In this document: positions 46,778 through 55,193 of the stretch, one piece after another | How positions within the stretch are numbered: position 1 is the first letter of the stretch | Layout: every line of letters begins with the position of its first letter | From: Mariannaea sp. PMI_226 | Lineage: Eukaryota > Ascomycota > Sordariomycetes > Hypocreales > Nectriaceae | Direction of reading: 5' to 3' | Assembly (NCBI GenBank): GCA_024336345.1 | Contig: JANFOG010000005.1 | Coordinates: 744,001-808,000, forward strand | Length of the DNA: 64,000 bases | Made by a program: the position numbers and the translations under genes | The notes under the pieces: generated by a model | Told to the model about the DNA's origin: nothing | The model's database searches: none | What the model saw: only the letters and a program-made list of their open reading frames with translations

Positions 46778-47985
46778 CTATCTCCTCTCGCGCTCCTGTC
46801 TAGCCATCTCATCCCGGAAAGCATTGCGGCCACCAGTGTTGTGCTGCGGGAACGAAGGATCCACGGGGCTGTTGGCCAGACTTCCAAGCTCATTGCTGTC
46901 GCGGCGGGGGAACTCGGGTACGTCACGGTACTCGCCAGGTGTGGTAGGAACGGCGCGGGCGTCAAGCTGGATACCATTATCCTTACCGCGGAACAGCTTG
47001 CGAGTCTTGCGACCAGTGTAACCGTGGCGGCTGCGGCTCATGATGTTGCCAATGCTGATGCGACGAGTCTGGCGGTTCCACAAGCAGCCACCGATCAGGA
47101 GGAGCAGGATAGAGCCGAAAACAGCGGGGAGGGCAATAGTAAGAGTGTGGCCCTTGGGAGCAGGTGTGGGCGTGGGAGCAGGGAGCGTCGCTTTGGCGAG
47201 CTGGACCCAGATGGCGGTAACGTTGGTCTTCGTCGTGCTGTCTGAAGTCTGCTTGTAGAGGCTAAGAGTGAAGTTGTGCTCTTTGTAGCCATGGAGATAC
47301 TTCTTGTCGACGTAGAAGGGATAGAAGCCCCAGCTGGCGTTGGAGGCCGGGAAGTGCTCCTCCTTGATAAGCTCGTGGCTAGTGGTGTTGAAGTAGTCGA
47401 GGCGGATAGAGACTTCGTAGCTGCCGTTTCTCCCCTTGAGATCAGAGTTGGGGAAGTAATCAGGGTCCCAAGTGACTAGAATTGAGCGCAATTGGTCAGT
47501 TTGTCTGGTTTCCAATTTCAACGTATTAGTATAGCAAGTGTTATTGTAGACTTACTGTAATAGGTCGAGTCCACTAGCAGGGTGCTATCAGCAGCAGGAG
47601 CACAGAGAGGAGCATTTGTGCCATCCTTGTTGTGGCATCGAGAAAAGGCGCCCTGGCCGTTCTTGCCCTGAGCCGTCGGGTTGGGAGGTGGCCCGGTGCT
47701 GGTGGTCTTCACTCCCCATTCGGTCATGGTGTAGAGCGTGGCCGTGAGGTCATGGGGAGCACCATCCTCGTACTCGGTAGTTCCATCGACAACCTTGGCG
47801 GAGGGGGTGAAGGTCTGCTCAGGCTGTGCTTCATCATCGACAGTAACCCAGGCGTTTGTCGGGTCGGCATCGTCTCGCTTCTCGACCAACTTGGTGGGCT
47901 CAGGAGCAGCAGCTCGAATACGGAGAGCTGAGGCCGAGACGGAGGCCACGGTGGACAGAGCCACGATGATGGTGGACGCGCGCAT
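46778..47985 (-). CDS. type I membrane glycoprotein, uncharacterised
   Basis: Two exons on the minus strand, 47556-47985 and 46778-47475 (intron 80 nt, GTAAGT donor), giving 375 residues. It starts with a signal peptide (about 1-20, cleavage after ASA). An extracellular domain of about 230 residues follows, with at least five N-glycosylation sequons in exon 2 (NGS, NTT, NAS, NFT, NVT). A Pro-rich stalk, one membrane segment (about 252-275) and a basic Ser/Arg-rich cytosolic tail complete it. The layout resembles fungal cell-surface sensors, but the ectodomain lacks the Cys-rich WSC pattern, and I do not recognise a named family. The exon join reads DSTYYITWDPDYF. Role at the plasma membrane or secretory pathway is inferred from topology only. 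Confidence 0.85.
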
Positions 47986-48147
47986 TGTGATTGATGCAAA
48001 AGATACAATTGATTGGATACTTTTGATGAAAAAACAGAGAAAACAATGATGTACTTGTTATGATGACGATGATCAAGAACAAGACAAGAACGCGCTGCAC
48101 TAACCCGACCGACTAGCCACCTCAAGGGCGGAAGGTTATGTATGACC

Positions 48148-48285
48148 CTGGGAGGGATGAGGGGATAGGAAGAATGGGCGGAGGAGTGAAGAGGTATGGG
48201 GATGAAGGTGAGGGAGGGTAAGGAGGAGGGAAGGGGTAAAAGAGAAAAAAGGAAGAGGCGAAAAAGCGAGAAAGGTTGAGTGAAA
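48148..48285 (-). promoter_or_regulatory. pyrimidine-rich promoter tract (minus strand)
   Basis: Nearly unbroken G/A sequence on the plus strand, so C/T-rich in the direction of the membrane glycoprotein gene, 160-300 bases before its start codon. Position and composition match fungal promoter or leader tracts. No specific factor site is claimed. Confidence 0.45.
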
Positions 48286-48606
48286 AAAAAATACGGGAGA
48301 GTCGGGAATGATGCGACACGGAATTTTGTGGAGGACAGCGACGGGACCAAGCAGGAACGAGGCTTTTTTTTCCTCTGGTTCTACAGACTTACGGTACCAG
48401 GCCACTCTCTGCTATCTCTACCTACCTTTGGTACCTTGGTACGCTTCCCAATTGCTTGGTCAAATAAGAAATCTCGGCAAGGAAGCTCCCTAGAACAACT
48501 GGGGCAAAGCCTCGTACGTAACTGACAGAGCATTGATTGATCTGGCAGGGAGGGGGAGGGATTCTCAGGGGGTGTTTGAGATGAATTGAATTCCTGGGTG
48601 TAGCGG

Positions 48607-48688
48607 ACTGGAGCCAGACTGGAGCCAGACTGAAGTAGACTGGAGCAGGCTGGAGTAGGCTGGAGCAGATTGCTGTAGAATGCAGTCG
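48607..48688 (+). repeat. degenerate ACTGGAGCAG tandem repeat
   Basis: Eight units of 10-11 bases. The first two (11 bases, ACTGGAGCCAG) are identical, and the rest are variants of 10 bases with one to five changes, decaying toward 48688. This minisatellite lies in the spacer between the glycoprotein gene and tRNA-Leu. Confidence 0.75.
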
Positions 48689-49151
48689 ATCAGTGAATAT
48701 TCACCGTACCCCGTGCTACAGCGAGTGGTACAGTACATACCTGTACAGGACTGCTGCACAGACATCCATTACTACTGTACCTAATTACAGACCGCCTAAT
48801 AATAATAATCTCTCCATACAAAATGATTACTTGCTGTGGAGTGCAGATTGCTCCTCACCCGCTATTTTCGGTAGTGCCGGCCACTACTGTAGGTACTGTC
48901 CACACTAGGTACCTGTAGGCTCCAATGTTGGAGGCTCCGTTGCCCGGGGCGGGCTTGCCGGGGTCCCCCCACTGATGTCATGGAATGCAAATGCTGGTCA
49001 CCTTGCCCACTGCACTGCACTGCACCGCACCCGGGGTATCACGGCAATCATGGCTACCCTACATCACTGTGGCAAGAAGTCGAGTTTTGGTGACATCCAT
49101 TTGCATTGTCGTTCGGTCGATTGATCGGTTCTGCAGCGTGCTCTGGTCCGA

Positions 49152-49153
<2 letters not shown>

Positions 49154-49184
<31 letters not shown>
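49154..49184 (+). repeat. 31-base T homopolymer
   Basis: Thirty-one T in a row, far longer than other runs in the window. It could be an A tail left by retroposition on the minus strand, replication slippage, or a length artefact. Confidence 0.8.
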
Positions 49185-49556
49185 CCGTGACATCCGTCTC
49201 CTAGGTTAGGTGTTTGGTACATCAGTAGCAAGCAATAACTCTCTGATGGTGCCAAATAAAATTGGGTTGGAAATTTACTCTACACGTGCACCGGAAACAT
49301 CTCACCAAGCCCAGTTCAACTCAATCTTCTAACAGAGATCGAAGCCCAAAATACAAGACTTCGACTAAACTGCAAACTAATGACATGTTATACGTAAATA
49401 CAACTACTGTGTGACCTACAACATACATAATCTCTACCAAGGAAAAAAAAAACAAAAAAAGCCTGCAGCTACTTCTGAAAAATCTCTCATGCTAAAGGGT
49501 TATGGGTCACTTGTGCTTCTCACTTCACCATCAAGCGGGTCCCTTCAGGGTCCTCC

Positions 49557-49658
49557 GGTGAGATGGCCGAGTTGGTTATGGCGTCAGGTTAAGGTCACCT
49601 TAACAACCTAAGATTCCTGATGGAGCAATCCTCCTGGGTTCGAGTCCCAGTCTCATCA
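49557..49658 (+). tRNA. tRNA-Leu(AAG) with intron
   Basis: A 102-base gene. The acceptor stem GGTGAGA pairs with TCTCATC (one G-T), followed by discriminator A. The D-arm is GGCCGAG-TTGGTTATGGC. The anticodon stem TCAGG/CCTGA encloses TT-AAG-G, giving anticodon AAG (49591-49593). A 20-base intron at 49595-49614 contains CTTAA, complementary to the anticodon region, as usual for eukaryotic tRNA introns. A long variable arm (GGAG...CCTC) makes it class II, as expected for leucine. The T-arm is CTGGG-TTCGAGT-CCCAG. CCA is not encoded. Internal A and B boxes are intact, so it should be functional. Confidence 0.95.
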
Positions 49659-50020
49659 ACATAATTTTTTTGGTTGTCTTTGTTGGCATTTGATGATCTC
49701 TTGAGACGACGGCTTTCCTTTTTTTTTTCTTTCTTGCGGCTAGAAGTGGCACAGGTTACACAATCTTTTGCAGGGGTTCAATTTTTAATGAGTGGAGCTT
49801 TATACCTGACCAATAATGGCACAGTAACTAACTGCACGTATCAATCATCAATCAATCATAACAGCCATGAAAGCCAACGGCGAGGGAGCAACTTGTAACA
49901 CCACAACGAGGGATATATCTAGCTTATATCCTTCCGTTCTTTCTTCCTGGTTCTATACCTACTGCAAGTTCCCCAGCGCATCGAAACATCGGCACATACG
50001 TGCTACTCTGTGCGGCTTTT
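49659..50020. other. spacer after tRNA-Leu
   Basis: Begins with T-rich sequence (49663-49735) that can act as the RNA polymerase III terminator of the tRNA gene. No coding frame is supportable. Confidence 0.5.
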
Positions 50021-50278
50021 TTAAAAGTTGACCCAATGTGTAGTGTCAGGCATTATCATCTCCTGTCTCGAGCGACAGACGGGATTGGTGCATTCTACCG
50101 CAGGATACTGCCCACTGATGGTTGACTTTGAGTCATAATTACAGTTGGCTTGGTCTGGGAGAGGTTTCTTCCGGGCCTTGGCCTTGCATACTGCCAGTGT
50201 ATATCGCGGGCAGTCTTGATACCCAGCAAAACGCTGGGTACTGCAGAGCGTGCACTTTTCCTTGAGCTGGACACACAT
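50021..50278 (-). CDS. small Cys-rich hypothetical protein
   Basis: An 85-codon frame on the minus strand from ATG 50278; an in-frame ATG at 50320 would add 14 residues. It begins MCVQLKEKCTLCS and contains seven or so cysteines, including CTLC and a C-x4-C pair near the end, a pattern typical of small zinc-binding fungal proteins. Codons are mostly C/G-ended, which supports coding. No family recognised. It may be a truncated or partial gene: the opposite strand just upstream carries a helical coding-like segment that could be a displaced part of the same gene. Confidence 0.35.
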   Translation of the reverse strand: MCVQLKEKCTLCSTQRFAGYQDCPRYTLAVCKAKARKKPLPDQANCNYDSKSTISGQYPAVECTNPVCRSRQEMIMPDTTHWVNF

Positions 50279-50282
50279 CTCC

Positions 50283-50521
50283 GCCGACACCAAAGGCTCG
50301 CAAATGAGTATACGAGGCACTTGGTGGAAATAGAGTATCAGCAGAAATACTTGGGAAAGTCAGCTGGTACCGATTCTGAAAATGCAGCTTGCAATATCCT
50401 ATATATGTCGGAGCTCTTGCTGAGTCGAATGAATGGGAAGACCGTCCGCATCCGAAAGAGGATGAATCAGTTCAAGAGAACACATGATCAGCACAAGCCC
50501 GGACAACAAAAACACCCTTGA
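50283..50521 (+). pseudogene. possible helical C-terminal gene fragment
   Basis: The second half of a plus-strand frame has coding-like composition: Leu, Glu, Arg and Lys in heptad-like spacing (for example ILYMSELLLSRMNG then RIRKRMNQF). It reads like the C-terminal coiled coil of a protein and has no proper start of its own here. It abuts the Cys-rich frame on the other strand. It may be a relic, part of an unrecognised spliced gene, or chance. Confidence 0.25.
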
Positions 50522-51605
50522 TATTGCTACTCATAGCCAGGCCTGAGTCAACATTACCTTGATACAGAGACTGCAAGCTCAAAAGATGAAGCGTGTATGT
50601 GGGTATGTGCTGTCGTGTATGCTTGTCGAAAGCCCAACCCCGCAAAGTGTGGCTGAATGGACACCAAACCGGGTCCTCATCCAGGCCGTAAAAACCCCCG
50701 TTATTATACCAGAACGAAACTGATGTTGATCAAGACGCCATTATGGTGCGGAGTAGGGTTGACAAGAAGAGACACACGTGGGGTTGCCTGGATATCAGAG
50801 GGTTCATACGCACTGCCCAATGTCTTCAGCCAGAGTCCCACAACTCATGCGACTTGATCACATCAGGGTTGGACCACCTGATCGCATTGAGGACCCTGCA
50901 TTTCCTACATATTGCGGGGAACAAACCCTGGAAGCGAAATCAACATTGAAAAAAAAAGCCCTCTTATAGAAGTTTTTGGCACCTAGATAGGGATATAGGT
51001 TTTTGGTGAATATGAATTCTGCTCTGGAGAGTCCAACATGTCGCCCAATGCCACTTTCCGGACCCGAATCCCCACTCTTCCTCTCACGGAACCCGGGTCT
51101 CCGACCGGTGAGACGGGGCCCGGATTGGGGACTAAATACCTTCAAAATACTACGTAATTAGTACACCACCACACTATGTGACCGAAAAAAGCAAAGCAAT
51201 TAATATCCTCGAATCCCTATTCGTTAGGATTTTTTCACTGGCGTAAAGCAGCCTGTTACCTCTTCCAGCTTACAGGTACTTTTAGCCCCTGATATGTTGA
51301 CCTTGTCGGATATCAATTTTCTTAGATGCGTTTGGAGGCGTCTCATCACAACAAAAAGAAGCAGGGATTGATGATTTGTCCAAAGACGGTTGCTCGAAAT
51401 CATCCCCTCTTCCCCTCTTTGCTCCTACATCACAATAGTCAAGCTCTTCAGTGCCGTCAGACTCACAGGTTTTTTTTGCACGAGGAGCGAGGTGCAGCAA
51501 GCCATCCACACCTTGCGCGCTCGCACCGGGCAGTTTTCGTCGCGATATCTTAGCTCTAACGTATCCCACTCGTCCACCCTCCACCCTTCATTCATACTTC
51601 CAAAA
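50522..51605. other. spacer upstream of DUF7726 gene
   Basis: No supportable gene. Presumed promoter and leader of the following gene; its last 250 bases are C/T-leaning. Confidence 0.5.
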
Positions 51606-52859
51606 ATGGCTGATTCTGGCTGGTCGTGGTCCCCAGCCCAGGCTCTGGACCATGTTGCTCTGAATCATGGCGCTGGGCTTTTGTCTGATATTCCCCAAGT
51701 TGATGCTCCTTCTAAGTCTGGCGATGGAGTTCGGCCACACCACCCTCCTATTGCTTCAGGCATTACCTCAAGCATTCAGTCCATGCCTCCAAGCTTGGCC
51801 CAAAACGTATCTCAAAACATGCCTCCACCAAACTACAATTCCATGACAAGTGCCGGTGGCAATGCCAGTGCCAATGCAACCCTCGGCCATGGCCACGCTG
51901 CGGCTGTGGGTCCATCTCCAGCTGGTATCGTGACACCGAATCCAAGGCCTCGTACCAGAATCACCGTTTCAACAACAGTAATAACAACAACCACCACGAC
52001 TACTATTGCACGATCCAAGAAAAGAAAATCAGATGCTGCAGAGATTAATAAAGATCTCTTCCCCGAAGATGTTGAAGAAATTGACTCGGACGATGAACGT
52101 CTCGCACCAACAACAGCCGACACGTGCAACCAAGTCCGCCGCAAGATCCGCAATTGGATTGAGTCGGGCGCAATGAAAGTTGGCGAGTTCCAAAATGCTA
52201 TTGGCGTCAGCTCCAGAAGTTATGGTTCATTCATGAACCGCACCGGCACCTGGGATGGTGAGCACACTGATACCTATTACAAAGCCAACGCCTTCTTCAA
52301 AAAGCGTGAGATCCAGGGCCTCCCTCTCAAGGCCCCCAAGCCCAAGAAAGCCAAGACAGCAGAGGGTGGCGCCAAGGGGACCACTACCACCACAAAGAAT
52401 GCCGGCGACCTGTTTGATGTTGAAGGTGTGACATTGGATGGAGAGGATTCATCTTCAGTCCCCATCTATGACACCTGCGATGAGGTTCGCAAGAAGATTA
52501 GGGCTTTCCTGGCCAAGGACGGCGTCACCCAGGCTGCCTTTGTTCGCGAAATATCCAAGACCTTCCCGGCGGGCACTGAGAGCGTGTCACCTGCCAATAT
52601 GCGTTACTTCCTGGGCCGCAAGGGGACGGCTGAGGGCAATACCAATGCAGCATACTACGCCGCCTATGTCTTCTTCGAGAAGAAGCGCATCAAGGCAGGA
52701 AAGCCCAAGACCAAGTTCCGCGAGGAAATGGAAGAGGTTCATGATGTCTGGGGCGTGGATACGAAGCAGAGCTCGCGCGCGCCCATTTTCATGTCGACCA
52801 GCTCAACTGCATTTTATGACAAGTATGGCAAATTGCGTATTGTTAGCCGAGGAAGGTAA
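51606..52859 (+). CDS. tandem DUF7726 nuclear-type protein
   Basis: Single exon, 417 residues from ATG 51606 (aaaATGgc). Residues 1-130 are low-complexity and end in a Thr run. A basic RSKKRKSD (near 135) is a likely nuclear signal, followed by an acidic block. Two copies of the same ~70-residue unit follow, at about 170-237 and 286-364. Each begins TC(N/D)xVR(R/K)KIR, has a helical core with an EF/AF...I segment, then Y(K/A)A and FF(K/E)K(R/K). This matches my recollection of the fungal DUF7726 family; the function is unknown. The units resemble helix-turn-helix-like folds in size and charge, so DNA binding is possible but unproven. Between the copies lies a Lys/Pro/Thr linker. The gene sits in the orphan-rich stretch after tRNA-Leu. 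Confidence 0.8.
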   Translation: MADSGWSWSPAQALDHVALNHGAGLLSDIPQVDAPSKSGDGVRPHHPPIASGITSSIQSMPPSLAQNVSQNMPPPNYNSMTSAGGNASANATLGHGHAAAVGPSPAGIVTPNPRPRTRITVSTTVITTTTTTTIARSKKRKSDAAEINKDLFPEDVEEIDSDDERLAPTTADTCNQVRRKIRNWIESGAMKVGEFQNAIGVSSRSYGSFMNRTGTWDGEHTDTYYKANAFFKKREIQGLPLKAPKPKKAKTAEGGAKGTTTTTKNAGDLFDVEGVTLDGEDSSSVPIYDTCDEVRKKIRAFLAKDGVTQAAFVREISKTFPAGTESVSPANMRYFLGRKGTAEGNTNAAYYAAYVFFEKKRIKAGKPKTKFREEMEEVHDVWGVDTKQSSRAPIFMSTSSTAFYDKYGKLRIVSRGR

Positions 52860-53331
52860 TCGTGCCCAGTATCCGTGAGCAGGGATTGTGGCAATGCGAT
52901 CTAAAAAGTATACAATGGAGGAACAACATGGAAGAAGGATAAAGGTTTCATTAGTTCATAAGGGTCACAGGGGGGCGTCTCCTCGGTCATGGGAGTTGGG
53001 ATATGGCATGGTCATTTTCAGGTTATCTCCTTACTCGTGTCTTTTTGATATATAGCGGAAACTAGACAAAACTGAAAAAAAGTAGTTTATTTAAACGGTT
53101 TCTTTGGGCAGTTTTTTTGATCAGTTTCGCTGACCCGGTTTCTGTAGACCAAGTTTTCTAATCTCTTACACTATTATTCTAAGACAAACCTAATTAAATC
53201 CATAGAAACCAACCTAGAGAAACCGGGTTAGAGAAGCCCGATCAGAGAAACTAGTTAAAGAAACTGGTTAAAAAAACTCGAGGAAACTATTAGGAGAACC
53301 TTAGGGAAACTCAGTATAGTATTACTACTCT
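52860..53331. other. A/T-rich spacer with foldback repeat
   Basis: Between the DUF7726 stop and the convergent orphan gene. The right two-thirds is A-rich with GAAAC words and contains the inverted repeat listed separately. No coding frame. Confidence 0.6.
53085..53278. repeat. imperfect inverted (foldback) repeat
   Basis: The left arm (about 53085-53147) read on the minus strand matches the right arm (about 53214-53278) with scattered changes. The best block is CTACAGAAACCGGG against CTAGAGAAACCGGG, then shared GATCA, AAAGAAAC and TTAAA words. The loop is about 66 bases. The right arm is itself built of loose 11-16 base units containing AGAAACT/GAAAC, which continue to about 53310. It could be a MITE-like foldback element or a hairpin in the 3' ends of the two flanking genes. 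I see no transposase and no clear target-site duplication. Confidence 0.65.
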
Positions 53332-54279
53332 TTACTTAAAGATAGTGGCGATCTTGCTTTGAACTATACTAATTGCTCTTAAAGATCGAAAGCCTTTACT
53401 TTGATATTTGGCTAGTTTGGTGAGTCCCATCAAATACTCTGCTGCAGTATCCTTCGTGTTGCTGCATATCTCCGTGCGAGTGACCCATTCACGGTTATGC
53501 GGCGAAATGATACCATAAAGAGTGACGAGCGGGTTGCCCTTGGTGAGCATAGGCGTAGTTGCTATTACAGGCCGAAAAGCTCTCATCAGGCGAGGACTGT
53601 TTGTGTTTTGCTGCACTAACTCGTCGACGACTGGCACTCCTTCAATGTGCTCAACAGCACAAGAGTCGTTGTTCGTAACACGGCCACGAGGTGGCGCATT
53701 ATCGCCTGACAAACGAGGACCCCATATTCTTCCTTTATATTGGTTGTTAGAACTAGTCTCGCATGGAGGATAGCCAGGCGGGAGTCGAGTGGATTGCATC
53801 CGAGATCCGTGATTCTGTGATAGGACGTATTTGAGATGACTCATGCGATGGATCTCGTCTTCACTCATGAACCGGAAAGACTTCTTGGCAGCTAATAGAA
53901 ATGGCATAGGTGCCTTATTTCGAGGCACATATTTTACTCGAGAGCAATACTTTTTGGCAAAATTATCCTTGTACTGCTCAAATTGCTCCTCGGCAGTTCT
54001 CTGGCGCGATTGTCGCACGTTGTCATCCTCTTGATCCCCAAAATCCGCGAGGACTGTGGTAAGCCAGGAGACGCACAAGTCGTTATTTTCGCAGCCGTAG
54101 AACACGGGGACATCCACAGTGGAAAAGTATATACACTGGTTCAGAGGGGGAATGGGTACTGCCCCGTACTGGCAATTCTGACGAGACCAAAGAAGATACT
54201 GGAGGAACCTGCAGTACTTCCACGCTATCGCTTGTTGAAGGCCACAATGGCAGCACCACGATACTGTTCGAAGGCACAT
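53332..54279 (-). CDS. hypothetical protein with Cys-rich N-terminus
   Basis: Single open frame of 315 residues on the minus strand from ATG 54279. The first ~70 residues are rich in Cys, Trp and Tyr, with CCHCG and further paired cysteines, perhaps a small zinc-binding unit. The rest is basic and polar with no recognised domain. Codon third positions look less C/G-biased than in the conserved neighbours. The stop lies about 20 bases from the repeat units of the foldback element. Many lineage-specific Pezizomycotina proteins share this layout of Cys-rich start and undefined body. An undetected intron is possible. Confidence 0.55.
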   Translation of the reverse strand: MCLRTVSWCCHCGLQQAIAWKYCRFLQYLLWSRQNCQYGAVPIPPLNQCIYFSTVDVPVFYGCENNDLCVSWLTTVLADFGDQEDDNVRQSRQRTAEEQFEQYKDNFAKKYCSRVKYVPRNKAPMPFLLAAKKSFRFMSEDEIHRMSHLKYVLSQNHGSRMQSTRLPPGYPPCETSSNNQYKGRIWGPRLSGDNAPPRGRVTNNDSCAVEHIEGVPVVDELVQQNTNSPRLMRAFRPVIATTPMLTKGNPLVTLYGIISPHNREWVTRTEICSNTKDTAAEYLMGLTKLAKYQSKGFRSLRAISIVQSKIATIFK

Positions 54280-55193
54280 TGTGAGTATGTGAGGATCGAG
54301 TTGGAAGAAGTGGGGAAGAGAGACAAGGAAACTGAGAGAAAAGGAGTGTTGAGTGAATTTATCATGGGATAGTTGCCATGTGCTGGCGAATCAGTTGATG
54401 TGGGAAACCAAGAGTTTGGAGCAGTAAGCAAAGGAAAATGAGAAGAACGAGCTTGGAGGTTAGTGCTGAAAAGAAGGTATCCAAGGTTGGAGGCTGAAGA
54501 GAGAGCCTCAGTTTGCAAACAAACCGATATTCACCAACCGTCAGTGGCCCTGATTCAAGGACAAACTGGATCCTCAGCAACACTGGCAAGGTGAGCTCAA
54601 TCCCGTCAAACGACCTGAATGTAGGCCAAGAGGCTTATTCAGCGCTCTAGATATAGCAGAATATATATATAAACTTGGCATATATATGCTTTGCCTGTCG
54701 AAGTTGGCTTTCGCCGTTTGTCGATGGAGAAGATCCAGTTTTGTAATTACATGGCAAAGGCAATTGATGTTGAACAAAGCCATTGTTCCTGGCCATGATG
54801 CATTTGTTCATAGAAAGCCTCTGATGGAATTCGAAACGAATACTTCATTGCGAATATGCTACGCTGTACTGCATATTGAGGAAAAGGAAGCAAGAGCTGC
54901 AAATACAGCAGCACACCGAACGAATCAAAGATGACGAACACGACACAAACAGATACGCACGCACCAGTCGCGCAACAATATGCGCTGAACATAAAAGTCT
55001 TTCGGCTCGGAACAATTATGTCTCTAGACTTTTTTTGTCGTTTCTTCTGAACACAGACAGGCAGGCCATCTAACCCAGTAAGAATGAAACAACAAAGGTG
55101 AAAATAAAACACATAATAAAAGCAGAACGCCGTGGCATGTTACCCAGACCTAGTATACTATTGTTCTCTCTACACCCACTCCACGGAACCCTT
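54280..55193. other. spacer between orphan gene and kre33
   Basis: Holds the promoter of the orphan minus-strand gene and the kre33 3' region. A TATATATATA-rich stretch lies at 54655-54690. No supportable gene. Confidence 0.5.

Larger units (their letters stand above)
47986..49556. other. spacer from glycoprotein promoter to tRNA-Leu
   Basis: Holds the likely glycoprotein promoter, a tandem repeat (48607-48688), CACTG units near 49009-49024 and a 31-T homopolymer. No supportable protein gene. Confidence 0.5.
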
